Below, piece by piece: positions 1 through 5,721 of a stretch of 7,535 bases of DNA (the first letter of the stretch is position 1; each line of letters starts with the position of its first letter). Under the pieces are notes generated by a model that had not been told where the DNA came from, ran no database searches, and saw only the letters and a program-made list of their open reading frames with translations. This stretch comes from Alphaproteobacteria bacterium (lineage in GTDB: Bacteria; Pseudomonadota; Alphaproteobacteria; CACIAM-22H2). The translations under genes were made by a program, and so were the position numbers. Where the stretch lies: the NCBI GenBank assembly GCA_947500965.1, contig CANMWW010000095.1:1-7535 (forward strand). The letters are read 5' to 3'.

Positions 1-543
1 ACGGGCCGCATCACCGACCCGGAGAGCGAGCATCGCGGCGAGGCGCTCGCCGGGCGCGTGCTGATGCTCGCCGCGACGCGCGGCTCGAGCTCGTCGAGCT
101 CCGTGCTGCTCGAGCTCGTCGCCGCGGGCATCGGCCCGGCGGCGATCGTGCTCGGGGAAGTCGACGCGATCCTCGGCATCGGCATCGTCGTGGGGCGCGA
201 GCTCGGGCATCGCGGCCCGCCGCTGCTGCGCCTCGATCCGTCGCGCCAGGCGGAGTTCTCCTCCGGCGACCTCGTGGCGGTCGCGGAGGATGGCGAGATC
301 ACCCGCGTGCATGGCGTCACGGCCGCGGCCGGACCGGGGATCGCCGAGGGCCCGGAGCAGCTGCGCCAGCGCGTCGCGCGGCTGCGCGAGGAGCATCGCG
401 ACCTGGACGAGGCGATCGCGCGCCTGTCGGGCGACGCGCTGCACGACCAGGTGAGCCTGCAGCGGCTGAAGAAGCGGAAGCTGGCGCTGAAGGACCAGGT
501 CCTGCGGCTCGAGGCGATGCTCGTCCCGGACATCATCGCCTGA
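1..543 (+). CDS. Aconitase-X swivel domain (DUF126) protein with C-terminal YdcH/DUF465-like segment, 5' partial
   Basis: The frame is open from base 1 to a TGA at 541-543, giving 180 visible codons with the start left of the window. Codons 1-99 read as the end of an aconitase-X swivel domain: TGRITDP, a G-A-L-A-G-R-V segment, the serine-rich loop RGSSSSSS at codons 27-34, then L-E-L-V-A-A-G-x-G-P-A-A-I-V. Known AcnX proteins pair this domain with a large DUF521 domain; bacterial members include cis-3-hydroxy-L-proline dehydratases. A free-standing small subunit would lack only about 35 N-terminal residues here; a one-chain AcnX would lack far more. After a linker of about 20 residues, codons 121-180 form a charged helical segment (LREEHRDLDEAIARL, LKKRKLALKDQVLRLE) ending LVPDIIA, as in small YdcH/DUF465 proteins. 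Swivel proteins normally stop near codon 102, so this is a fusion, or two genes of which the second starts at the in-frame GTG at 307 without a convincing ribosome site. The catalytic role is inferred. Confidence 0.75.
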   Translation, partial: TGRITDPESEHRGEALAGRVLMLAATRGSSSSSSVLLELVAAGIGPAAIVLGEVDAILGIGIVVGRELGHRGPPLLRLDPSRQAEFSSGDLVAVAEDGEITRVHGVTAAAGPGIAEGPEQLRQRVARLREEHRDLDEAIARLSGDALHDQVSLQRLKKRKLALKDQVLRLEAMLVPDIIA

Positions 544-562
544 TCGGCGACGAAGGCGCGTC

Positions 563-1303
<741 letters not shown>

Positions 1304-1427
1304 CGATCACGCGACCTGTTCGAAACGGACCACTCCCCGCCCGAGCGGCGGCCGACATGAATCCTTATCGGATGCAATCTACACGCAAATCCGCGAGGCT
1401 TGCCTACCGAAATCTCCCCCGGGGATG

Positions 1428-1444
1428 GCGCAACCCGGTTGCGC
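1428..1444. promoter_or_regulatory. Perfect 17-bp palindrome upstream of purE, candidate operator or leader hairpin
   Basis: GCGCAACC-C-GGTTGCGC is an exact 8+1+8 inverted repeat centred at 1436, about 77 bp before the purE start and 133 bp from the divergent GGDEF start. A second dyad encloses it: GGATG at 1423-1427 and CATCC at 1453-1457. A weak promoter-like pair, TTGCGC (1439-1444) and TGTAAC (1461-1466) 16 bp apart, would put the palindrome over the -35 site, as for a repressor. The half-site CGCAA resembles those of LacI-family sites such as enterobacterial PurR (ACGCAAACGTTTGCGT), but the centre here has odd spacing and no such regulator is seen in the window. The symmetry is direct observation; the regulatory role is inference. 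Confidence 0.45.
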
Positions 1445-1479
1445 GGCCCGGCCATCCTCCTGTAACTCGCAGTCTTTCC

Positions 1480-1494
1480 GGCGCCCGGGGCGCC
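1480..1494 (+). promoter_or_regulatory. GC-rich hairpin just upstream of the purE ribosome site
   Basis: GGCGCC-CGG-GGCGCC is a six-base-pair inverted repeat with a 3-nt spacer. It ends six bases before the GGAG Shine-Dalgarno at 1501-1504. If transcribed it would fold in the purE leader close to the ribosome landing site. It has no T-run and does not cover the Shine-Dalgarno, so it is neither a terminator nor an obvious sequestering element. In DNA this GC-rich, short repeats of this kind can occur by chance. Confidence 0.25.
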
Positions 1495-1512
1495 CAGGGT
1501 GGAGCAAGAGCC

Positions 1513-2037
1513 ATGGCCAGGACGACGCCGGAGGTCGGCGTGATCATGGGCAGCCAGTCCGACTGGCAGACGATGCGGGCGACCACCGAGCTGCTGCAGG
1601 CGCTTGGCATCCCGCACGAGGCGCGGATCGTCTCCGCCCACCGCACCCCGCGGCGCCTGGTCTCCTATGCCGGCTCGGCCCGGCGGCGCGGCCTCAAGGT
1701 CATCATCGCCGGCGCCGGCGGCGCCGCCCACCTGCCCGGCATGGTCGCCTCGATGACGACCCTCCCGGTGCTGGGGGTGCCCGTCCAGAGCCGCACCCTG
1801 AACGGGCTCGACAGCCTGCTCTCGATCGTCCAGATGCCCGGCGGGATCCCGGTCGGCACGCTCGCCATCGGCGAGGCCGGGGCCCGAAACGCCGCCCTGC
1901 TCGCCGCCTCGATCCTGTCGCTCGGCGACAAGGCGCTGGAGCGGCGCCTCGCCGCCTGGCGCGACGCCCAGACCGCGGCGGTGGCGCGCGAGCCGGTCGA
2001 CCTGCCGGCCGCCCCCGCCGCGCACGGCGCGCGATGA
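1513..2037 (+). CDS. purE: N5-carboxyaminoimidazole ribonucleotide mutase
   Basis: This 174-residue class I PurE converts N5-CAIR to CAIR in de novo purine synthesis, in the cytoplasm. The family's motifs are present: MGSQSDW at 12-18, SAHRTP at 41-46 with catalytic H43, AGAGGAAHLPGM at 66-77, and the G-V-P-V-Q-S to MPGGIPVGT region that completes the nucleotide site. The family forms octamers. The ATG at 1513 is chosen because GGAG lies at 1501-1504 (8-nt spacing) and because only eight residues then precede the first conserved strand; the frame stays open farther upstream but shows no homology there. The last 15 or so residues are an Ala/Pro-rich tail. The stop overlaps the purK start in ATGA, so the two are translationally coupled. 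Being PurK-dependent fits the class I type. Confidence 0.97.
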   Translation: MARTTPEVGVIMGSQSDWQTMRATTELLQALGIPHEARIVSAHRTPRRLVSYAGSARRRGLKVIIAGAGGAAHLPGMVASMTTLPVLGVPVQSRTLNGLDSLLSIVQMPGGIPVGTLAIGEAGARNAALLAASILSLGDKALERRLAAWRDAQTAAVAREPVDLPAAPAAHGAR

Positions 2038-3119
2038 GCGCGGGCGCGGCACCGCTGCCTCCTGGCTCGACCATCGGGATCCTGGGCGGCGGCCAGCTCG
2101 GCCGGATGACCGCGATGGCGGCGGCCCGGCTCGGCTATCGCTGCGCGATCCTCTGCCCCGAGGCCGACGCGCCGGCGAGCCAGGTCGCCGCGCTCACGAT
2201 CCGCGCCGCCTACGACGATCCCGACGCGCAGCGCCGCTTCGCCGAGGCGGTCGACGTCATCACCTACGAGTTCGAGAACATCCCGCTCGCGCCGGTCGAG
2301 GCGCTGGCGCGGCTGAAGCCCGTGCGCCCCTCGCCCTCCGTGCTCGCGATCTGCCAGGACCGCGTGCAGGAGAAGACGGCCATGCAGGCCGCCGGGATCG
2401 GCACGGCGCGCTTCGTCCCCGTGCTCGCGGCGGCCGACCTCGCCGCGGCGACCGCGGCGATCGCGCCCGGCATCCTGAAGACCGCGCGCATGGGCTATGA
2501 CGGCAAGGGCCAGGCCCGCGTCGCCGGCGAGGCCGAGGCGCGCGCCGCCTTCGCGCGCTTCGGCGCGGTGCCCTGCGTGCTCGAATCGATCGTCGACTTC
2601 GCCTGCGAGATCTCGGTCGTCGTCGCGCGCGCCGCGGACGGCGCCATCGCCGCCTACGTGCCGGTGGAGAACCGGCACGCGCACCACATCCTCGACGAGA
2701 CGATCGCGCCCGCGAATGTCGCGCCGGCCATCGCGGAGGAGGCGCTGCGGATCGCGCGCACGGTCGTCGAGCGCCTCGGCGTCGTCGGCCTCCTCGCCAT
2801 CGAGATGTTCGTGGCGCGCGACGGGCGCGTGCTCGTCAACGAGCTCGCGCCGCGCCCGCACAATTCCGGCCACTGGACGATCGACGCCTGCGCCGTCAGC
2901 CAGTTCGAGCAGCTCGTGCGCGCGATCGCCGGGCTGCCGCTCGGCTCGCCGGAGAGGCACTCCGACGCGGTGATGAAGAACCTCATCGGCGACGAGGTGA
3001 ACGACTGGCCGTGCCTCGCCGCGGAAGCCGGCGCGTGCCTGCATCTCTACGGCAAGGGCGAGGCGCGGCCCGGCCGCAAGATGGGACATGTCACGCGGCT
3101 GTCGCCGCGCGGCAGCTGA
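2034..3119 (+). CDS. purK: N5-carboxyaminoimidazole ribonucleotide synthase
   Basis: This 361-residue ATP-grasp enzyme makes N5-CAIR from AIR, bicarbonate and ATP and supplies PurE. It opens with the GGGQLGRM nucleotide-fold motif at 18-25, followed by YEFENIP at 78-84. The ATP-grasp part has QDR at 108-110, ILKTARMGYDGKGQ at 147-160 (ATP-binding K149 and the glycine-rich loop) and the metal/ATP region E257 and N269 in VNELAPRPHNSGHWTIDAC. The C-terminal YGK-x-x-x-RPGRKMGHV motif at 339-352 is intact. Length is close to E. coli PurK (about 355). The start ATG lies inside the purE stop (ATGA) and leaves a short, typical N-terminus. The frame is open for about 1 kb upstream of this ATG, but that stretch overlaps purE and the opposite-strand GGDEF gene and shows no homology. 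It ends three bases from the convergent COQ9-like gene. Confidence 0.97.
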   Translation: MSAGAAPLPPGSTIGILGGGQLGRMTAMAAARLGYRCAILCPEADAPASQVAALTIRAAYDDPDAQRRFAEAVDVITYEFENIPLAPVEALARLKPVRPSPSVLAICQDRVQEKTAMQAAGIGTARFVPVLAAADLAAATAAIAPGILKTARMGYDGKGQARVAGEAEARAAFARFGAVPCVLESIVDFACEISVVVARAADGAIAAYVPVENRHAHHILDETIAPANVAPAIAEEALRIARTVVERLGVVGLLAIEMFVARDGRVLVNELAPRPHNSGHWTIDACAVSQFEQLVRAIAGLPLGSPERHSDAVMKNLIGDEVNDWPCLAAEAGACLHLYGKGEARPGRKMGHVTRLSPRGS

Positions 3120-3133
3120 CCCTCAGCGGCGAC
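3101..3133. other. Nested inverted repeats over the convergent purK and COQ9-like stop codons
   Basis: GTCGCCGC at 3101-3108 is the exact reverse complement of 3126-3133, with 17 bases between. Inside it, GCTGA-CCC-TCAGC at 3115-3127 is a second dyad that contains both stop codons, one per strand. The two stems share bases 3126-3127 and so compete. There is no T-run on either side, so this is not a standard intrinsic terminator. It may mark 3' ends or help separate converging transcription. Confidence 0.3.
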
Positions 3134-3788
3134 CGGCCGGGCGCCCGCGCAGCAGGGACAGCGGGCCTGGCAGGCAGGCGAGCCTGTCGCGCAGGCCGGA
3201 CAGGGCGCGCGGCACGCGCATGACGTCCTCGATGCGGCGGTCGAGGAAGGCCCAGCTCTCCGCGGCGCCCTCCGAGCGGTCCTCGAGGAAGCGCAGCATC
3301 GTCGCGCCGTAGACGCCGGCCAGCAGCCCGCGCTTCGAGTAGAAGTTCCAGTCGGTCGAGCGGTCGCCGGCGACGCGCCAGATCGCGTCGACCGTGCGCC
3401 AGGTCAGCTCGGCGGCGCGCGGCGCGTTGTGCGGCATCGCGAGCACGCCGAGCGCGCGGCGCAACGCCTCGCGATGCGGCGCCACGGCCGCGAGCCGCTG
3501 GCGGATCGCGGCGGCGATGCGCTCGCGCGTGCGCATCGCGTCGAGGTCCATCGCCTCCAGCGCGGCGACCATCGCGCGGTCGGCATCGGTCGACCAGAAG
3601 GCGATCGCCTCGACCGGCCCGCCCGGGAAGGCGCGCAGGGCTTCCCCTTCCTCGAGCCCGGCGTCGCGCGCGCCCGCCTCGAGCGTCGCCTGCGACCAGC
3701 CATCGAAGGGGACATGGGGCAGCGCCGCCGCCAGGATCGCGCGGCGCGTCGCGCCGAGGGCGTCGTCGCGTTCAGTCGCGGTCGGCAT
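3123..3788 (-). CDS. COQ9-family protein (rpsU-divergent family), probable ubiquinone biosynthesis factor
   Basis: This 221-residue protein matches the COQ9 family (TIGR02396, named for divergence from rpsU). Mitochondrial COQ9 is a TetR-like fold that binds lipid and presents substrate to the hydroxylase COQ7; the bacterial role in ubiquinone synthesis is inferred from that. Visible marks are an N-terminal helical part with AALPHVPFDGWSQATL at 21-36, a TetR-like second helix region, AMPHNAPRA at 117-125, and the strongly conserved TWRTVDAIWRVAGDRSTDWNFYSKRGLLAGVY at 129-160. The C-terminus is a basic Leu/Arg/Pro tail. There is no signal peptide. The ATG at 3788 has GGAGG at 3795-3799 (6-nt spacing), inside the def reading frame, and the two genes overlap by 17 bases, so it is probably co-transcribed and coupled with def. 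It converges on purK. Confidence 0.88.
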   Translation of the reverse strand: MPTATERDDALGATRRAILAAALPHVPFDGWSQATLEAGARDAGLEEGEALRAFPGGPVEAIAFWSTDADRAMVAALEAMDLDAMRTRERIAAAIRQRLAAVAPHREALRRALGVLAMPHNAPRAAELTWRTVDAIWRVAGDRSTDWNFYSKRGLLAGVYGATMLRFLEDRSEGAAESWAFLDRRIEDVMRVPRALSGLRDRLACLPGPLSLLRGRPAGRR

Positions 3789-4323
3789 GCGCGGCCTCCG
3801 CGAAGCGCTTCTGCATCTCCTCGACGAAGCCGAGGAGCGACAGGTCGGTCATGCGCTGGGGATAGAGGATCCCGTCGAGATGGTCGCATTCGTGCTGCAC
3901 GACCCGGGCATGGAACCCGTCGGCCTCGCGCTCGACCCGGGCGCCCTCGGGCGTCATGCCCGTGTAGCGGATGCGCCTGAAGCGCGGCACCGATCCCATC
4001 ATCCCCGGGACCGAGAGGCAGCCTTCCCAGCCATCCTCGCGCTCGTCGCCCAGCGGCTCGATCACCGGGTTGACCAGGGCGGTCATGCCCTCGGGCCGCG
4101 GCAGGCTGTCCGCCTGCGCCCGGTGCGCGGGCACGTGGAAGATCACGACCCGCAAGGGAATGTGGACCTGGGGGGCCGCCAGCCCCGACCCGTTGATGTC
4201 CCGCAGCGTCTCGACCATGTCCGCGACCAGCGCCCGGATGGCCGGGGCGGTCGGGTCGGGCACCTCGTCTGCCCGGCGGCGCAGCACCGGATGGCCCATG
4301 CGCGCGATCTTCAGGATTGCCAT
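3772..4323 (-). CDS. def: Peptide deformylase
   Basis: This 183-residue enzyme removes the formyl group from the N-terminal methionine of new proteins as they leave the ribosome. All three family motifs are intact: GSGLAAPQ at 45-52, EGCLS at 100-104 with metal ligand C102, and HECDH at 144-148, with ligands H144 and H148 and catalytic E145. The ATG at 4323 gives the usual MAILKIARMGHPVL start; a TTG nine bases upstream is less likely. No Shine-Dalgarno precedes this ATG (the upstream bases read TTGCCGCCC), and a promoter-like pair ends about eight bases before it, so the transcript may be leaderless. It is divergent from rpsU, another translation gene, and overlaps the COQ9-like gene downstream. 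A formyltransferase gene (fmt), a frequent partner of def, is not in the window. Confidence 0.95.
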   Translation of the reverse strand: MAILKIARMGHPVLRRRADEVPDPTAPAIRALVADMVETLRDINGSGLAAPQVHIPLRVVIFHVPAHRAQADSLPRPEGMTALVNPVIEPLGDEREDGWEGCLSVPGMMGSVPRFRRIRYTGMTPEGARVEREADGFHARVVQHECDHLDGILYPQRMTDLSLLGFVEEMQKRFAEAAHADRD

Positions 4324-4330
4324 GGGCGGC

Positions 4331-4359
4331 AATATGGAACCCGGCCCATCCCCGGTAAA
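4331..4359 (-). promoter_or_regulatory. Candidate def promoter giving a leaderless transcript
   Basis: On the minus strand, TTTACC (4354-4359) and CATATT (4331-4336) are separated by exactly 17 bp. Each matches four of six positions of the TTGACA/TATAAT consensus. Transcription would start about seven bases on, at or next to the ATG at 4323, which fits the missing Shine-Dalgarno. The match is moderate, and another promoter could lie upstream, toward or inside the rpsU promoter. Confidence 0.4.
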
Positions 4360-4387
4360 GCCTTGGCGAAAATCGCATCCTCAGCGC

Positions 4388-4416
4388 TTGGCCGACCGGG
4401 GGACACGTGTTATAGA
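4388..4416 (+). promoter_or_regulatory. rpsU promoter, sigma70 type
   Basis: TTGGCC (4388-4393) and TATAGA (4411-4416) are 17 bp apart, a good match to the housekeeping promoter, and TTG-G/A-C at -35 is usual in alphaproteobacteria. The predicted transcription start near 4422-4425 leaves a leader of about 70 nt before the rpsU GTG. The position directly upstream of a highly expressed ribosomal protein gene supports the call. Confidence 0.75.
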
Positions 4417-4430
4417 CCCCGCCCGTTTTC

Positions 4431-4452
4431 CGGGATCGGCATGCCGGTCCCG
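4431..4452 (+). promoter_or_regulatory. Strong hairpin at the 5' end of the rpsU leader
   Basis: Bases 4431-4439 (CGGGATCGG) pair with 4444-4452 (CCGGTCCCG): nine base pairs with one G-U, and a four-base loop CATG. It begins only six to nine bases after the predicted transcription start. No T-run follows, so it is not an attenuator by itself. A 5'-end stem may stabilise the mRNA or be a binding site for a regulator. As DNA, the same near-palindrome could be an operator just downstream of the promoter. Confidence 0.55.
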
Positions 4453-4476
4453 TCTCGTGAACCCGAATCTAGTCGG

Positions 4477-4495
4477 AAAGGAGAGCCTTCTCCCC
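4477..4495 (+). promoter_or_regulatory. rpsU ribosome binding site, foldable into a hairpin
   Basis: AAAGGAG at 4477-4483 is the only good Shine-Dalgarno before rpsU. It lies 12 bases from the GTG at 4496, longer than usual. GGAGA (4480-4484) is exactly complementary to TCTCC (4489-4493) with a four-base GCCT loop, so the Shine-Dalgarno can be masked. An alternative stem, AAGG (4478-4481) with CCTT (4486-4489), also covers it. When folded, the stem would change access to, or effective spacing from, the start codon. Confidence 0.5.
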
Positions 4496-4699
4496 GTGCA
4501 AGTCATCGTCCGCGACAACAATGTCGACCAGGCGCTCCGCGCTCTCAAGAAGAAGATGCAGCGCGAGGGTATCTTCCGCGAGATGAAGCTCCGCCGCCAT
4601 TTCGAGAAGCCCTCCGAGCGCAAGGCGCGCGAGCGCGCCGAGGCCGTGCGCCGCATGCGCAAGGTGCAGCGCAAGCGCATGGAGCGCGAGGGCTACTGA
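4496..4699 (+). CDS. rpsU: Small ribosomal subunit protein bS21
   Basis: This 67-residue, very basic protein is the 30S protein S21, which sits near the anti-Shine-Dalgarno end of 16S rRNA and helps initiation. It begins MQVIVRDNNVDQALRALKKK, has the family's FREMKLRRHFEKPSERKARE core at 27-46 and ends in an Arg/Lys-rich helix (RRMRKVQRKRMEREGY). The start is GTG at 4496: this gives the standard bS21 N-terminus, and no ATG fits in frame nearby. It is a single-gene unit with its own promoter (4388-4416), a folded leader, and a strong terminator 32 bases past the stop. Alphaproteobacterial rpsU is usually monocistronic, and a COQ9-family gene often lies divergent to it. Here def stands between the two. 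Confidence 0.97.
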   Translation: MQVIVRDNNVDQALRALKKKMQREGIFREMKLRRHFEKPSERKARERAEAVRRMRKVQRKRMEREGY

Positions 4700-4730
4700 C
4701 GCGCGACGTCCGCGCGAGCTGGCTTGCGAG

Positions 4731-4768
4731 AGGGCCGTCGGCAGGAATGCCGGCGGCCCTTTGCTTTT
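4731..4768 (+). terminator. Intrinsic terminator of rpsU
   Basis: Bases 4731-4743 pair with 4748-4760 in a 13-bp stem (one G-U) closed by a GGAA loop of the stable GNRA type. The T-rich tail TTTGCTTTT follows directly. It lies 32 bases past the rpsU stop. On the minus strand no T-run follows the stem, so it should not act as an intrinsic terminator for the dioxygenase gene arriving from the right. Confidence 0.9.
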
Positions 4769-4770
4769 CC

Positions 4771-4815
4771 GGGCTGGCCCTTTCCAGGCTGGCCACTTGC
4801 GCGCTGGCGGGCCCT
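4771..4815. repeat. Three degenerate 15-bp tandem units
   Basis: Units 4771-4785, 4786-4800 and 4801-4815 share a GGCTGGCC or GCTGGC core at the same phase; the first two agree at 11 of 15 positions and the third is weaker. They fill the gap between the rpsU terminator and the end of the dioxygenase gene. No function is evident. Confidence 0.35.
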
Positions 4816-4820
4816 CGAGG

Positions 4821-5702
4821 CTAGCCGGCCGGGCGCTCGCCCTTCACCGTGACGCGAAGGCCCTGCCGCACATGGGGCCAGTAGTCCCACATGGCGCGAT
4901 GCTGCGCGCAGCGATTGTCCCAGAACGCGACGCTGCCCTCGCGCCAGCGGAACCGGCACTGGAAGAGCGGGTTCTCCGCGTGCCGGAACAGGTAGGCGAG
5001 CACCGCGTCGCTCTCGTCGCGCGGCACGCCGAGAAGCCGCGTCGTGAAGCCCGCGTTGACGTAGAGCGCCTTGCGCCCCGTCACCGGGTGCACGCGCGCC
5101 ACGGGGTGCTCCGCGCGCGGGTAGCTCGGCTTGTCGGCGACGCCGAGGTTCGAATAGAGGCCGCGATAGACGTGCTCGCCGTCGTGCACGGCGCGCATGC
5201 CCTCGAGATAGGCCTTCATGCGGTCCGACAGCGCCTCCCAGGCCGCGTACATGCTCGCGAAGAGCGTGTCGCCGCCATGCGGCGGGCATTCACGGATGTG
5301 GAGGATGCTGCCCATCGGCGGCTCGTCCTCGCACGAGACGTCGCTGTGCCAGCCCTCGCCGTTGGCGCGCGTCGAGTTCGCGTCGGCCCGGATGACCATC
5401 AGCTCGGGAAGGCCCGGGACATGGGGCGCGGCCGGATGGACATGCAGCTCGCCGAAGCGTCGGCCGAAGGCCAGGTGCTGCTCGGGCGACATGCGCTGGT
5501 CGCGGAAGAAGACCACGAGGTTCCCCGCGAGCGCGCGCCGGATCTCGTCCATCGTCTCCTCGGGCAGGGGCCCCGCGAGGTCCACGCCCGAGATCTCCGC
5601 GCCGATCACCGGCGTGAGCCGGTCGACCACGATCCGCTCGTAGGGCGCGTCCTCGCTCCGCGGGTTGCGGTAGCGGGGGCCGCCATCGCCGCGCAGGGAC
5701 AT
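4821..5702 (-). CDS. TauD/TfdA-family Fe(II)/2-oxoglutarate dioxygenase
   Basis: This 293-residue enzyme should hydroxylate a small, probably anionic substrate using Fe(II), O2 and 2-oxoglutarate, in the cytoplasm. The iron triad is intact: H119 and D121 in GWHSDVS, and H268 in WDNRCAQHRAMWDYWPHVR. R283 in GLRVTVKGE is the likely 2-oxoglutarate-binding Arg, and R279 is also conserved. From memory of E. coli TauD, RFGELHVHP, GGDTL and VNAGFTTR align well, and its sulfonate-binding His (here H89) and Phe (F219) are kept. Its Tyr73 and Asn95 appear replaced by A92 and G115, and the long loop after the central His-Asp is shorter. Taurine is therefore not assured; other sulfonates, sulfate esters or carboxylates are possible. 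The ATG at 5702 has GGGGAGG five bases before it. The aminotransferase gene ends 19 bp upstream, so the two are likely one transcript. Confidence 0.92.
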   Translation of the reverse strand: MSLRGDGGPRYRNPRSEDAPYERIVVDRLTPVIGAEISGVDLAGPLPEETMDEIRRALAGNLVVFFRDQRMSPEQHLAFGRRFGELHVHPAAPHVPGLPELMVIRADANSTRANGEGWHSDVSCEDEPPMGSILHIRECPPHGGDTLFASMYAAWEALSDRMKAYLEGMRAVHDGEHVYRGLYSNLGVADKPSYPRAEHPVARVHPVTGRKALYVNAGFTTRLLGVPRDESDAVLAYLFRHAENPLFQCRFRWREGSVAFWDNRCAQHRAMWDYWPHVRQGLRVTVKGERPAG

Positions 5703-5721
5703 GCTCGCCTCCCCTTCGCCC

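Noticed and set aside
84..120. Repeated CTCGAGCTCGTC at 84-95 and 109-120
   Set aside because: It lies inside the coding region and follows from Ser, Leu, Glu and Val codons in the swivel-domain serine loop and the next helix, so a separate repeat is not needed to explain it.
1304..1512. Purine (guanine/adenine) riboswitch in the purE leader
   Set aside because: I see no three-way junction or the conserved loop sequences of that class. Only simple dyads are present.
1665..3089. 474-codon minus-strand frame opposite purE and purK
   Set aside because: Its composition (long runs of Arg, Ala, Gly, Asp) mirrors the codon bias of the real genes, and it shows no recognisable motif.
4693..5289. 198-codon minus-strand frame overlapping the dioxygenase and the rpsU terminator
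   Set aside because: It is in another frame of the well-supported dioxygenase gene, has no motif, and its repetitive end only reflects the 15-bp repeat.
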